From Solibacillus silvestris_B (GTDB lineage Bacteria; Bacillota; Bacilli; Bacillales_A; Planococcaceae): a DNA stretch of 36,569 bases. The stretch spans positions 1 to 36,569 of the forward strand of contig NZ_JBQCJW010000038.1 in the NCBI RefSeq assembly GCF_051967575.1, given 5' to 3'. Numbering within the stretch: the stretch's first letter is position 1; the number at the start of each line of letters is the position of its first letter. The notes beneath the pieces are model-generated. The model was given only the letters and a program-made list of their open reading frames with translations. It was not told the origin of the DNA and did no database searches. Position numbers and translations under genes: made by a program. Shown here piece after piece: positions 15,380-24,004 of the stretch.

Positions 15380-16856
15380 TATTCGTTCCCCTCCTTGATA
15401 GCTTTTGCCTTACGTTTTTCGCCGGCCATAAGCAAGCCAAGTTCCTGTTCGGAAGTTTCTTTCGGATAAACTGTATCGACGATTGTTCCATCATAAATAA
15501 CCGCAATACGGTCGGATACATTCATTACTTCGTCTAATTCGAATGAAATTAACAATACAGCTTTCCCTTTATCACGCTGTTCGATTAAGCGAGAGTGAAT
15601 AAACTCAATGGCCCCAACGTCCAACCCGCGTGTAGGAAGTGCGGCGATTAAAAGATCCGGATCGCGGTCCACTTCACGCCCGATAATCGCTTTTTGCTGG
15701 TTACCGCCAGAAAGTGCACGTGCAGGCGTCATTTCGCCTTGGCCTGTACGAACGTCAAACTCTTCAATTACTTGCCGTGCCTTTTCATTAATTTTACTGT
15801 AGTCCATTACGAAACCTTTTGATATCGGCGATTTATAATATGTTTGAAGTACAATATTATGGCCAATAGGGAAATCCAATACAAGCCCGTGTTTATGGCG
15901 ATCCTGTGGAATATGCCCTACGCCTGTCTCCGTAATCTCCCGTGGCTTTAAGCCTGTTATATCCTTGCCATTCAGCGTTACTTTACCGCTTTTGATTTTG
16001 CGCAACCCTGTAATCGCTTCGATAAATTCAAGCCTTTTACTTTTTCAATATTACGGTAATCCGCAACGACTAAATTTTCGATTTTAAATATTTCTTCTGT
16101 TGGGTTCGGTTCTCCTTTTTCCGTTTTGAACTCTACTTGACGTCCTACCATTAATTCAGCCAATTGGTCAGGGTTTGTTTCGGCTGTTACTACCGTTCCG
16201 ATCCCTTCCCCTTTGCGGATAATCGTTACACGGTCAGAAACTTCCATAATTTCTTTTAATTTATGTGTAATAATAATGATCGATTTGCCTTCTTTGATAA
16301 GAAGCTTCAAAATCGCAATTAACTCTGTAATTTCCTGTGGAGTTAAAGAAGCTGTCGGCTCGTCAAAAATGAGAATTTCTGCACCCCGGTACAATGTTTT
16401 CAAAATTTCCACACGCTGCTGCATCCCTACAGAAATGTCTTCAATTTTTGCATATGGATCTACATCCAAATTGTATTTTTTCGATAAGGCCGCAATATCT
16501 TTTGCCGCATCTTTAATATTAATGGCCCCAAGCTTAGTAGGCTCACTACCTAAAATAATGTTCTCTGTAACCGTAAAGTTTTCCACGAGCATAAAGTGTT
16601 GGTGAACCATTCCTATTCCTAGGTCATTTGCTTTATTTGGATCTGTAATTTTTACCGATTCCCCACGCACTTTTATTTCACCGGCTTCTGGTTGATATAG
16701 ACCGAAAAGCACATTCATTAAAGTCGACTTACCTGCACCATTTTCTCCGAGCAGTGCATGAATTTCGCCTTTTTTAAGTTGGAGGGTGATATTATTGTTT
16801 GCTACGAAACCGCCAAACTCTTTACGAATTCCTAGCATTTCAATCACGTATTCCAC
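15379..16856 (-). pseudogene. nupO: Broken NupO-like nucleoside ABC transporter ATPase
   Basis: This should be a fused two-domain ATPase of about 510 residues energising the BMP/NupPQ importer. The N-terminal half is complete, with Walker A GENGAGKST, signature SVGMQQRVEILKTLYRGAE and Walker B ILIFDEPTAS. After KVKGLNL (near 16027) the frame shifts: the next frame resumes as IEAITGLRKIKSGK and runs through GGNQQKAIIGREVDRDPD to the stop. Compared with the NupO family, about 21 residues carrying the second domain's nucleotide-binding loop (the G-x-DGNGQSE region) are missing, consistent with one deletion of about 64 nt. The first frame stops at 15978. GTG at 16854-16856 is the start, with AAGGGAG 8 nt upstream and the family-typical MEYVIEMLGIRK. 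It may be a real mutation or an assembly error. Confidence 0.85.
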
Positions 16857-17079
16857 TAGACTCACTCCCTTAGGCTATTTATCTTACAAAAAGTTTTTAT
16901 AAAATTAACACATGAAAGATTGTCGGTAAAATCTTTCATCTATTAATTTTAATTCCTATCAAATAATTCGACATTCTCCAAAAAAAACCTTTTAAATACT
17001 ATATCAAGAAAATAGAACGCTTACATTTCTAGCAATACTAAATTTACTGAAAATTCCGTTCAAGCTTATAAATCGGAAA

Positions 17080-17114
17080 ATCATCATAAGGGAATAAATC
17101 CCCCTATGATGATT
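17080..17114 (-). terminator. Hairpin between the BMP gene and the ATPase gene
   Basis: A 10-bp perfect arm pair (17080-17089 with 17105-17114), extended by G/C pairs, sits about 17 nt after the binding-protein stop. The T run after it is weak (TTCC), so it may be a partial terminator or an RNA-stabilising stem that keeps binding-protein mRNA more abundant than the rest. Confidence 0.6.
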
Positions 17115-17130
17115 ACTCCATTAGAAAATA

Positions 17131-18240
17131 TTATTTGCCTTTAGGTTTTTCTTCTGAAACTTTAATTTCGCCAGAAGCAATTTTTTCTTTATATTCTTCT
17201 ACTTTATCCAATACCTCTTGCGGGATAGCGCCACGAGAGTCAGCTAAACCAACACCGTCTTCAGCTAAACCGTAAACAGTCGTAGTACCGCCTGGGAAAT
17301 CGCCGTCTTTAGCTTTTGTAGCAATGTCCACTACTGCATTGTTAACACCTTTTAACATAGATGTTAATGTAATGTTTGTTGAATCATCCACTTGACCTTC
17401 CGCGTATTGGTCGGCATCTACACCGATTACCCAAATATTTGCATTAGAATCTTTCGCTTTGCGCTCTTTTGCTTCAGAGAATACACCGTTACCTGTACCG
17501 CCTGCTGCGTGGAAAATAATATCTACACCAGAAGAGTACATTGAGTTCGCAGCGATTTTACCTGCAGAAGCATCATCAAATTTCCCTGTATAGTTCACTT
17601 GGATTTCGATGTCCGGGTTTACGGATTTTGCGCCTTCAACGAAACCAGCGTGGAAGCGGTTGATAACCGGAATATCAACACCGCCTACGAAACCGATTTT
17701 GCCTGACTCCGACATTTCAGCTGCAACAACACCCGCTAAGAAAGCGCCCTCTTGCTCTTTGAAAAGGATATTTGCAACGTTTGGCGCGTCAACATCATTT
17801 GAGTCGATTAATGCTAACTTTGCATCTGGGTTATCATTTGCGATTTCTCCAATTGCGTCAGCCATCATGTAACCAACACCGAATACTAAATCGAAATCGC
17901 GACGTAATAAGTTGTTTAAGTTTGTGTTGTAGTCAGCATCTGATTTTGATTGTAGGTAATCGAAACCGTCGCCTTTAGACAGACCGTTGTCTACACCGAA
18001 CTTTTGAACGCCTTCCCAAGCTGACTGGTTGAATGATTTGTCGTCGATTCCACCAACGTCTGTAACCATAGCGATTGTGAAATTGTCGCCTGAACCAGCG
18101 TCTGTTTTTGTTTCAGAACCTGAATCATTGTTTGAAGTGTCTTTTGAACCAGTTTCCTCATCGTCAGATCCGCATGCCGCCAAAATTGCACCAGTTGCTA
18201 CTACAGAAGAAATTAATAAACCAAATTTACGCTTTTTCAT
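17131..18240 (-). CDS. BMP family nucleoside-binding lipoprotein
   Basis: A 369-residue extracytoplasmic substrate-binding lipoprotein of the BMP/Med (PnrA-like) family, which captures purine nucleosides for ABC import. It has a lipoprotein signal peptide ending LAAC (lipid-attached Cys at residue 23), then an acidic Ser/Asp linker and the mature domain beginning NFTIAMVTDVGGIDDKSFNQ. GVGYMMADAIG, GFVGGVDIPVINRFHAGF and IIFHAAGGTGNGVF are family motifs. The ATG at 18238-18240 has GAGGGGG upstream. It follows the GntR regulator by 61 nt with no obvious separate promoter, so co-transcription with ymfC is likely. Substrate specificity is inferred. Confidence 0.92.
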   Translation of the reverse strand: MKKRKFGLLISSVVATGAILAACGSDDEETGSKDTSNNDSGSETKTDAGSGDNFTIAMVTDVGGIDDKSFNQSAWEGVQKFGVDNGLSKGDGFDYLQSKSDADYNTNLNNLLRRDFDLVFGVGYMMADAIGEIANDNPDAKLALIDSNDVDAPNVANILFKEQEGAFLAGVVAAEMSESGKIGFVGGVDIPVINRFHAGFVEGAKSVNPDIEIQVNYTGKFDDASAGKIAANSMYSSGVDIIFHAAGGTGNGVFSEAKERKAKDSNANIWVIGVDADQYAEGQVDDSTNITLTSMLKGVNNAVVDIATKAKDGDFPGGTTTVYGLAEDGVGLADSRGAIPQEVLDKVEEYKEKIASGEIKVSEEKPKGK

Positions 18241-18301
18241 TAATGAGTCCCCCTCAAAGGTAATTGATATTAGCAGGAATTAAATAATAGAAATTATTGT
18301 T

Positions 18302-19030
18302 CTACACCCGTTTTCGTACTACATGGAAGCTGAATTTGTCAGCCCTGAAATAATTTTTCGAATAAAGAACTACACGATCACTTTCGTCATAGTGCAGTTG
18401 TTTTAATACAAGCAAAGCTGTTTCCGGCCCACATTTTAATATCGGTGATACTTCATCATGGAAGCCTACTGGATCGATATACGTCACTGCATACGCGACG
18501 CGGATAGCTCCTGTTTGCTCTAATGCCGAAAAAATTGAAACGTTTTGATTACTTATAAATTCTTTTGGCAATAAATTCGCCGGTACTTTGTCTATGCAGT
18601 AAACGACCGGCTCATTATCCGCCGTTCTTACACGTTCAATCGTGATAACATTGTCATCAATGTCAGTTTGGAAACGTTCCACATCATCTTCTGTTGCCTT
18701 TTCTTCCTTGGCGCTAATAAAAATAGAGCCTGGATGCATACCAGCGTTTTCAATCATAGATGATACACTCGATAATTGTTCAATGCCTGACGTAAACACC
18801 GGCTTCGGATTCACAAATGTACCAACACCATGACGACGGACAATAATGTTTTCTTCTTCCAAAAGTCGAAGTGCTTCACGAAGCGTTGCACGACTTACAC
18901 CTAATGTTTTTGAAAGCTCAAATTCAGAAGGCAATTTTTCGTTTTCACGATAAATCCCTTTATCAATATCTGACTTTAGACGATCAATCACCTGCAAGTA
19001 TAAATGACGATGATCAGCTTTAATTGTCAC
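18302..19030 (-). CDS. ymfC: GntR/UTRA-family regulator YmfC
   Basis: A 242-residue HutC-type GntR regulator: an N-terminal winged helix (residues 1-75, with LPSEFELSKTLGVSRATLREALRLLEEE) followed by a UTRA effector-binding domain ending FSFHVVRKRV. It lies directly upstream of the nucleoside-importer genes, which it probably controls in response to a small ligand. The GTG start at 19028-19030 has GGTGGTG about 8 nt upstream, and the sigma-A promoter 17 nt further up has a palindrome filling its spacer, a good autoregulatory site. In Bacillales this regulator is generally found between spoIIIE and the ymfF/H cluster. The ligand is unknown. Confidence 0.93.
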   Translation of the reverse strand: MTIKADHRHLYLQVIDRLKSDIDKGIYRENEKLPSEFELSKTLGVSRATLREALRLLEEENIIVRRHGVGTFVNPKPVFTSGIEQLSSVSSMIENAGMHPGSIFISAKEEKATEDDVERFQTDIDDNVITIERVRTADNEPVVYCIDKVPANLLPKEFISNQNVSIFSALEQTGAIRVAYAVTYIDPVGFHDEVSPILKCGPETALLVLKQLHYDESDRVVLYSKNYFRADKFSFHVVRKRV

Positions 19031-19046
19031 TTAGTATCACCACCAT

Positions 19047-19075
19047 AATATAGAGATCAGACATCTGATGTACAA
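19047..19075 (-). promoter_or_regulatory. Sigma-A promoter of ymfC
   Basis: Minus-strand TTGTAC (19070-19075) and TATATT (19047-19052) with a 17-bp spacer, about 17 nt upstream of the GTG start codon, so the transcript leader would be very short. Confidence 0.75.
19056..19069. promoter_or_regulatory. Palindromic operator in the ymfC promoter spacer
   Basis: ATCAGACATCTGAT is a perfect palindrome (ATCAGA/TCTGAT around CA) that occupies 14 of the 17 spacer bases between -35 and -10. A GntR-family dimer bound there would block RNA polymerase. YmfC itself is the obvious candidate, by position only. Confidence 0.7.
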
Positions 19076-19099
19076 CATTCCTACTAATTCGTGAATAAT

Positions 19100-19147
19100 A
19101 TAACACTTTCAAAGAAAAAAGAAAACATATTTCTTTCAATGTGTTAT
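19100..19147 (-). terminator. Imperfect hairpin after spoIIIE
   Basis: ATAACAC (19100-19106) pairs with GTGTTAT (19141-19147) and an inner AAAGAAA/TTTCTTT stem extends it, with two mismatches between them. No T run follows on the minus strand, so termination is uncertain. Confidence 0.4.
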
Positions 19148-19234
19148 GTTAATGTGAAAATTTAGCGAATTTATTTAAAAACTCATAGAAAAGGATATAT
19201 TCTGAAAAATACAACAATACCGGCACCTTGTTAG

Positions 19235-21523
19235 TTAAAATCTATTTCCTAACACTTGGCGCGGTTTGCTTCCTTCCGGCGGACCTACGATGCCCCGCTG
19301 CTCCATTTGGTCGACAATCCGGGCAGCACGTGAATATCCAATTCTAAAACGGCGCTGCAATAACGAGACAGAAGCGGTCTGCATTTCCAAAACGAGCTGG
19401 ACGGCCTCGTCATACAGCTCATCTGTTTCAGCCATTTCATTTATTACTGGTTCATCTGTCGGAATCATCGCCTCCTCATACTGCGCTTTTTGTTGCTCTA
19501 TAACATTTCCAATTACTTTTTCCACTTCCTGATCACTTACAAACGCCCCTTGCACACGCACTGGTTTTGATGCCCCTGCCGGCAAGTAAAGCATATCCCC
19601 TCGACCTAGCAATCGTTCAGCGCCTCCCATATCTAAAATTGTGCGGGAATCCACTGCAGATGAAACGGCAAAAGCGATACGTGATGGAATATTGGCTTTT
19701 ATTATGCCCGTAATAACATCCACTGAAGGTCTTTGTGTCGCAATAATTAAATGAATGCCTGCTGCCCGTGCCATTTGCGCCAATCGGGTAATGGCGTCTT
19801 CTACTTCACTGGATGCGACCATCATTAAGTCTGCAAGCTCATCAACAATAACGACAATATACGGAAGTCTTGATTGTGCTTCAGAGGCATCTTCATTATG
19901 CATATCAATGTAATCATTATATCCTTCAATATTTCTTGTGCCAGAATGCGAAAATAAATCATAGCGTCGTTCCATTTCCGAAACTACTTTTTGCAATGCC
20001 TGAGCAGCTTTTCGTGCATCTGTCACAACGGGAGCCAATAAATGCGGAATTCCATTATACACACTTAGCTCCACCATTTTCGGATCAATCATCATCATCT
20101 TCACTTCGCTTGGCTTTGCGCGCATCAACAGCGAGACAATAATGCCATTAATACAAACACTTTTACCGCTTCCTGTTGAACCAGCGACCAATAAATGCGG
20201 CATTTTATTTAATTCCGCCGAAATCGCTTGGCCTGTTACATCACGACCTAAACTTACGAGCAGTTTCGCTCCAACTTTCACCTGCTCATTCGCTTCAATC
20301 ACTTCACGTAAAGTTACCATCGCAATCTCACTGTTCGGGACTTCTATCCCAACTGCAGACTTTCCAGGTATTGGTGCCTCAATTCTGATATCTTTAGCGG
20401 CAAGAGCCAACGCCAAATCATCTTGAAGACCTACTATTTTGCTAACCTTTACGCCTACATCTGGCATGACTTCATATTTCGTTACAGCGGGACCTAGATG
20501 GACTTGTGTCACTTTCGCTTTCACGCCAAAGCTTAAAAAGGTTTGCTCCAACTTTTTTGCATTTGTTTGAATAACCGAATATTCGCCGCTTTGATCATGT
20601 TCCGGTGGGGCATTTAACATGTGAATCGATGGTAAAATATACGTTTGGTCTGGGGTGGATGTTATCTCCATAATCGGGCCGGTTAACGGTTCTTCATCGA
20701 TTTCGGCATCTTTTTGCTGCTCTTGCTTCACTTGCTCAACAAAATTCGAAATAATCGGTTCTTGCCGTGTTGCCGCTGCCGTAATGATGAGTTCTTCCAC
20801 ATCTGCGGCCTCCTCTTCGTCCATGGGAGGCTCGGCATTCGACCGTCTAAGCCTTTTTCCGTTTTCAGGGTTGGCTCTGCTGCTTTTACTGCGTTTTGCT
20901 CTTTTCAGCTGTCCTTTCATACTCGGTGCTTTTTCCACTAAAAACGGAACGAGCGCTTTACCGGTAATTAAAATTAAACCGATTGCCATTAATACGAATG
21001 CTGCAATTTTCGCGCCATTTGCATCAAACAATACATGAAGCATGCTGAACAATAGTCCGCCAATCATACCGCCGCCGAGAGAATTGCTGCGATTGACGAT
21101 GCCATCCGCGCTTATTAAAATTCTCCATGTTTCCTTTAATACGGAATTTGACAATAGAGTATTTGTCGCATGCAATTGTTCAAACAACATACTGTGGCTG
21201 AAAATCGTTAAACTTGCCCCTACAAAAAGGACACCGTATACGATGCGGCTTTTAAAAGCCACCCCCCGACGTTTCACCATTAACATGCCAGCGATTAAAA
21301 AACATAGCAATGGAACGATGAAATGCAAATTACCAAAGAAAAACATCGCCAGTGAATGGAGCCATCTCCCTACAATACCGAATTCCAGAAACTCGATAAT
21401 CGCAAGAGCAATTAAAAGCAATCCGATTATTTCATATGCTAATGGATGGAGCTCCTGTTTATTTTTCGCCTTTAAAGTTGGTTTCGCCTTTGATTTCGCC
21501 TTACTATTTTTCTTTCGATTCAC
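19235..21523 (-). CDS. spoIIIE: DNA translocase SpoIIIE (FtsK family)
   Basis: SpoIIIE pumps the chromosome through the sporulation septum into the forespore and clears DNA from division septa. The 762-residue protein has a basic Lys/Ser-rich N-terminus, about four membrane helices (roughly residues 30-190), a variable charged linker, then the FtsK motor with Walker A AGSTGSGKS (about 447-455) and Walker B VVIVDELADL (about 557-566), and a C-terminal gamma winged helix (SLLQRRFRIGYSRAARIVDQM) for DNA-sequence recognition. Length matches SpoIIIE of Bacillus. GTG at 21521-21523 starts the gene with AGGTG upstream. Position between rnjB and ymfC confirms SpoIIIE rather than SftA. Confidence 0.96.
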   Translation of the reverse strand: MNRKKNSKAKSKAKPTLKAKNKQELHPLAYEIIGLLLIALAIIEFLEFGIVGRWLHSLAMFFFGNLHFIVPLLCFLIAGMLMVKRRGVAFKSRIVYGVLFVGASLTIFSHSMLFEQLHATNTLLSNSVLKETWRILISADGIVNRSNSLGGGMIGGLLFSMLHVLFDANGAKIAAFVLMAIGLILITGKALVPFLVEKAPSMKGQLKRAKRSKSSRANPENGKRLRRSNAEPPMDEEEAADVEELIITAAATRQEPIISNFVEQVKQEQQKDAEIDEEPLTGPIMEITSTPDQTYILPSIHMLNAPPEHDQSGEYSVIQTNAKKLEQTFLSFGVKAKVTQVHLGPAVTKYEVMPDVGVKVSKIVGLQDDLALALAAKDIRIEAPIPGKSAVGIEVPNSEIAMVTLREVIEANEQVKVGAKLLVSLGRDVTGQAISAELNKMPHLLVAGSTGSGKSVCINGIIVSLLMRAKPSEVKMMMIDPKMVELSVYNGIPHLLAPVVTDARKAAQALQKVVSEMERRYDLFSHSGTRNIEGYNDYIDMHNEDASEAQSRLPYIVVIVDELADLMMVASSEVEDAITRLAQMARAAGIHLIIATQRPSVDVITGIIKANIPSRIAFAVSSAVDSRTILDMGGAERLLGRGDMLYLPAGASKPVRVQGAFVSDQEVEKVIGNVIEQQKAQYEEAMIPTDEPVINEMAETDELYDEAVQLVLEMQTASVSLLQRRFRIGYSRAARIVDQMEQRGIVGPPEGSKPRQVLGNRF

Positions 21524-21687
21524 TCGTTATTCACCTACTTAAAAATTGTTCCTTCTTACTAACACTAAGACGCCAAAGTAGCTCACCCGGCTTCCTGATT
21601 CAAAATTAATCATTACTCTGGACGCTGTAGTTTTCCTCTGCAGCGGCACAAGCTTGTATTCTATGAACTTAATCTGCGTGAAAGTGT

Positions 21688-21878
21688 AATAAGCGGAATT
21701 TTTCCGGTTATTTGCGCAATCTTCCTTGTTTTGAAGGTAAATAAGGGTAGCTTTTCCGCTTATGCAATGAGAAATCATATATTTACGTTCTTTTTTGGTC
21801 GATAGTCGGAATTTCTCCGTCTATTTCGGCTGTTTTCATATTATTTTTTCAAATAAGCGGAACTTTTACTTCTATTTA
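21688..21878. repeat. Four degenerate 24-bp near-palindromes in the rnjB-spoIIIE gap
   Basis: Units at about 21688-21712, 21739-21764, 21801-21827 and 21851-21878 approximate AATAAGCGGAANTTTTCCGCTTAT, an inverted repeat with arms ATAAGCGGAA/TTCCGCTTAT, spaced about 50-60 bp apart. They occupy the gene-free stretch 21524-21953, where the only open frames are short and look incidental. Confidence 0.65.
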
Positions 21879-21953
21879 TCCAAGCTCACTCTGCACATCC
21901 TGACCCGCGTAGCTGGAATGCTTTCGCCCATAAAAACGCCTTAAAACAAGTTA

Positions 21954-21990
21954 GAAAAAGGGCTTTCTCACGCTTATAGTAAGAAAACCC
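21954..21990 (-). terminator. Intrinsic terminator of rnjB
   Basis: GGGTTTTCTTAC and GTGAGAAAGCCC on the minus strand (21979-21990, 21960-21971) pair over 12 bp with two G-U pairs, followed by TTTTTC. Good terminator after rnjB. Confidence 0.87.
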
Positions 21991-22029
21991 GTTTTGTCTA
22001 TTCAATTACAACTTGGTGCAATTGAATTA

Positions 22030-23697
22030 TTAGTATTCCATAATGATCGGTATAATCATCGGACGACGTTTTGTTTTTTGGAACAAGTATTGATTTAGTG
22101 TATCCCGTATTTCCTGTTTAATATTCGTCCATTCAAAAGTTTCTTTGCCAACGTATTTTTCAATAACCTCGCGCGCAATATCAGAAGCTTCTTCCATTAA
22201 CTGCTCGGACTCGCGCACATATACGAAACCGCGCGATAAGATTTCCGGACCTGATGCAATTTTCTTTTGTGCACGGTTTAGCGTAACAACGACGATGAAA
22301 ATTCCGTCTTGTGAAAGCAGTTTACGATCGCGCAATACGATGTTGCCCACATCGCCTACTCCGATTCCGTCGATTAACACATTTCCTGCCTGTACACGTC
22401 CTGTCATGCGCATTTTGCCGTTTTTGTATTCGATAATATCGCCTTTATCCGCGATGAAAATTTGCGATTTTTTCAGGCCGACTTCCTGTGCGAGTTTAGA
22501 GTGCGCAATTAACATGCGGTATTCCCCTTGGATTGGCACAAAATATTTAGGCTTCATGAAGTTCAGCATTAATTTTAAATCTTCCGCGCTCCCATGCCCT
22601 GAAACATGCACTTTTTTATTCGATGTCATCACATTTGCCCCAGCTTTCGCAAGTTGGTTCATCGTATTGTACATTTGTACTTCCATACTAGGGGAAGGTG
22701 TAAATGTAATTAAAACGGTATCTGTATTTTTAATTTTTACATCACGGTGGTGTTTGCGTACAATTTTATCAAGCACATCGAGTGGTTCGCCTTTATTGCC
22801 CGTTGCCATAATAATAATTTCATCGTCTTCATATTTATGAATTTCGTTTACAGGTACGAGTGTTTCTTCATCTACTTCCAAATAGCCTAAGTTTACACCG
22901 ATATCAACGATTTTCTCCAAAGACTTTCCAACTACCGCAACTTTACGATAGGACGAGGCAGCTTGTCTAAACACTTGTTGAATACGAATAAAGTTCGAAG
23001 CATATAGTGCTACAATAATCCGGCCTGGCGCCGAATGGAAAGTTTTTTGCAATTCTTCTGCAACAACCGCTTCACTTGTTGTATAGCCTGGACGTTCTGC
23101 TTCAATCGACTCTGATAAAAGCATGAATACGCCTTCTTCTCCGAGTATCGCCATTTTCGCCAAATCCGGCTTAAACTTGCCTGTTGCGGATTGGTCAAAT
23201 TTAAATTCGCCAGTATGGACGATTGCCCCTTCCGAAGTATGGAACACAATCCCTAAAGAATCGGGGATACTATGTGTTGTATGGAAGAATGTCACATACG
23301 TAGAATTAAAATTCATCCGGCTATTGCTCGTCACTTCAAAGAATTTCACTTGGTAAGGCGCCGGCAGCTCTTTTAAATGCTCCTTCGCTAAAGCAATCGT
23401 TAATTTCGAGCCGTATACAGGTGCCTTCACTTTCTTTAATACATATGCAATCGACCCAATTGCATCCTCATGCCCATGTGTTAAGAAAATTCCTTTTACA
23501 CGTTCTTTATTTTCCTCTAAATACGTAATATCGGGAATCACGATATCAATTCCGAGCATTTCGTCCTCTGGGAACATGAGCCCACTGTCTACTACGAAAA
23601 GCTCTTCATCGATTTCAATTACATACATTGATTTTCCGATTTCGCCAACTCCACCTAATGGAATGACACGGATTAATTCATTTTTTGTTTTTGTCAC
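22030..23697 (-). CDS. rnjB: Ribonuclease J, J2-like (RnjB)
   Basis: RNase J enzymes are beta-CASP metallo-beta-lactamase nucleases for 5'-to-3' and endonucleolytic mRNA decay. From the GTG at 23695-23697 (AGGAGG 7 nt upstream) the product is 555 residues; the frame opens 12 codons earlier without a ribosome site. Metal motifs are altered relative to RNase J1: HGHED is followed by Ala79 instead of His, and the HTGD motif reads HTGE with Glu164. THSIPDS is retained. This pattern, like the degenerate motif of B. subtilis RNase J2, together with its position between dapA and spoIIIE, supports RnjB, probably a weakly active partner of RNase J1 encoded elsewhere. It has its own promoter and terminator. 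Confidence 0.9.
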   Translation of the reverse strand: MTKTKNELIRVIPLGGVGEIGKSMYVIEIDEELFVVDSGLMFPEDEMLGIDIVIPDITYLEENKERVKGIFLTHGHEDAIGSIAYVLKKVKAPVYGSKLTIALAKEHLKELPAPYQVKFFEVTSNSRMNFNSTYVTFFHTTHSIPDSLGIVFHTSEGAIVHTGEFKFDQSATGKFKPDLAKMAILGEEGVFMLLSESIEAERPGYTTSEAVVAEELQKTFHSAPGRIIVALYASNFIRIQQVFRQAASSYRKVAVVGKSLEKIVDIGVNLGYLEVDEETLVPVNEIHKYEDDEIIIMATGNKGEPLDVLDKIVRKHHRDVKIKNTDTVLITFTPSPSMEVQMYNTMNQLAKAGANVMTSNKKVHVSGHGSAEDLKLMLNFMKPKYFVPIQGEYRMLIAHSKLAQEVGLKKSQIFIADKGDIIEYKNGKMRMTGRVQAGNVLIDGIGVGDVGNIVLRDRKLLSQDGIFIVVVTLNRAQKKIASGPEILSRGFVYVRESEQLMEEASDIAREVIEKYVGKETFEWTNIKQEIRDTLNQYLFQKTKRRPMIIPIIMEY

Positions 23698-23742
23698 TTT
23701 ATTTCCTCCTAAAATGTTCCGAACAGCAACCACTTAAATTTC

Positions 23743-23771
23743 ATTATACGGGGAGAATGGCGTTAGTACAA
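23743..23771 (-). promoter_or_regulatory. Sigma-A promoter of rnjB
   Basis: Minus-strand TTGTAC (23766-23771) and a perfect TATAAT (23743-23748) spaced 17 bp, about 45 nt upstream of the GTG start. Strong match. Between here and 23955 I see no further feature. Confidence 0.83.
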
Positions 23772-23954
23772 ATAAAAAAGCGATTTTCTTTTATATGGAA
23801 TCACGGTGGAATTTAATTCTCAAGCGTTCTAATAGAAAGTGCACTGCGTTAAAAATTTAATACTCAGTTCATCCTCAATACATTGTAAATAATCCTCAAG
23901 TCCGCTTTTAATCCACAGTTCGCACAATACATTCTTCACTTTAACAGCAGCTCA

Positions 23955-23997
23955 ATAAAAAAACAGCCACCCACTTCCCATCGGAAGGAGTGACTGT
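23955..23997 (-). terminator. Intrinsic terminator of dapA
   Basis: Arms 23983-23997 and 23963-23978 pair over 15 bp with one bulge and a 4-nt loop, followed on the minus strand by a run of seven T. It ends the asd-dapA transcript. Confidence 0.92.
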
Positions 23998-24004
23998 GTA
24001 TATG

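Noticed and set aside
15379..16005. Separate 208-residue ABC ATPase gene starting at TTG
   Set aside because: It begins in the middle of the NupO second domain and lacks its nucleotide-binding loop; it is the downstream part of a frameshifted gene.
21539..21778. 79-residue minus-strand frame in the spoIIIE-rnjB gap
   Set aside because: It crosses two of the near-palindromic repeats and has no recognisable domain or clear ribosome site; it looks incidental.
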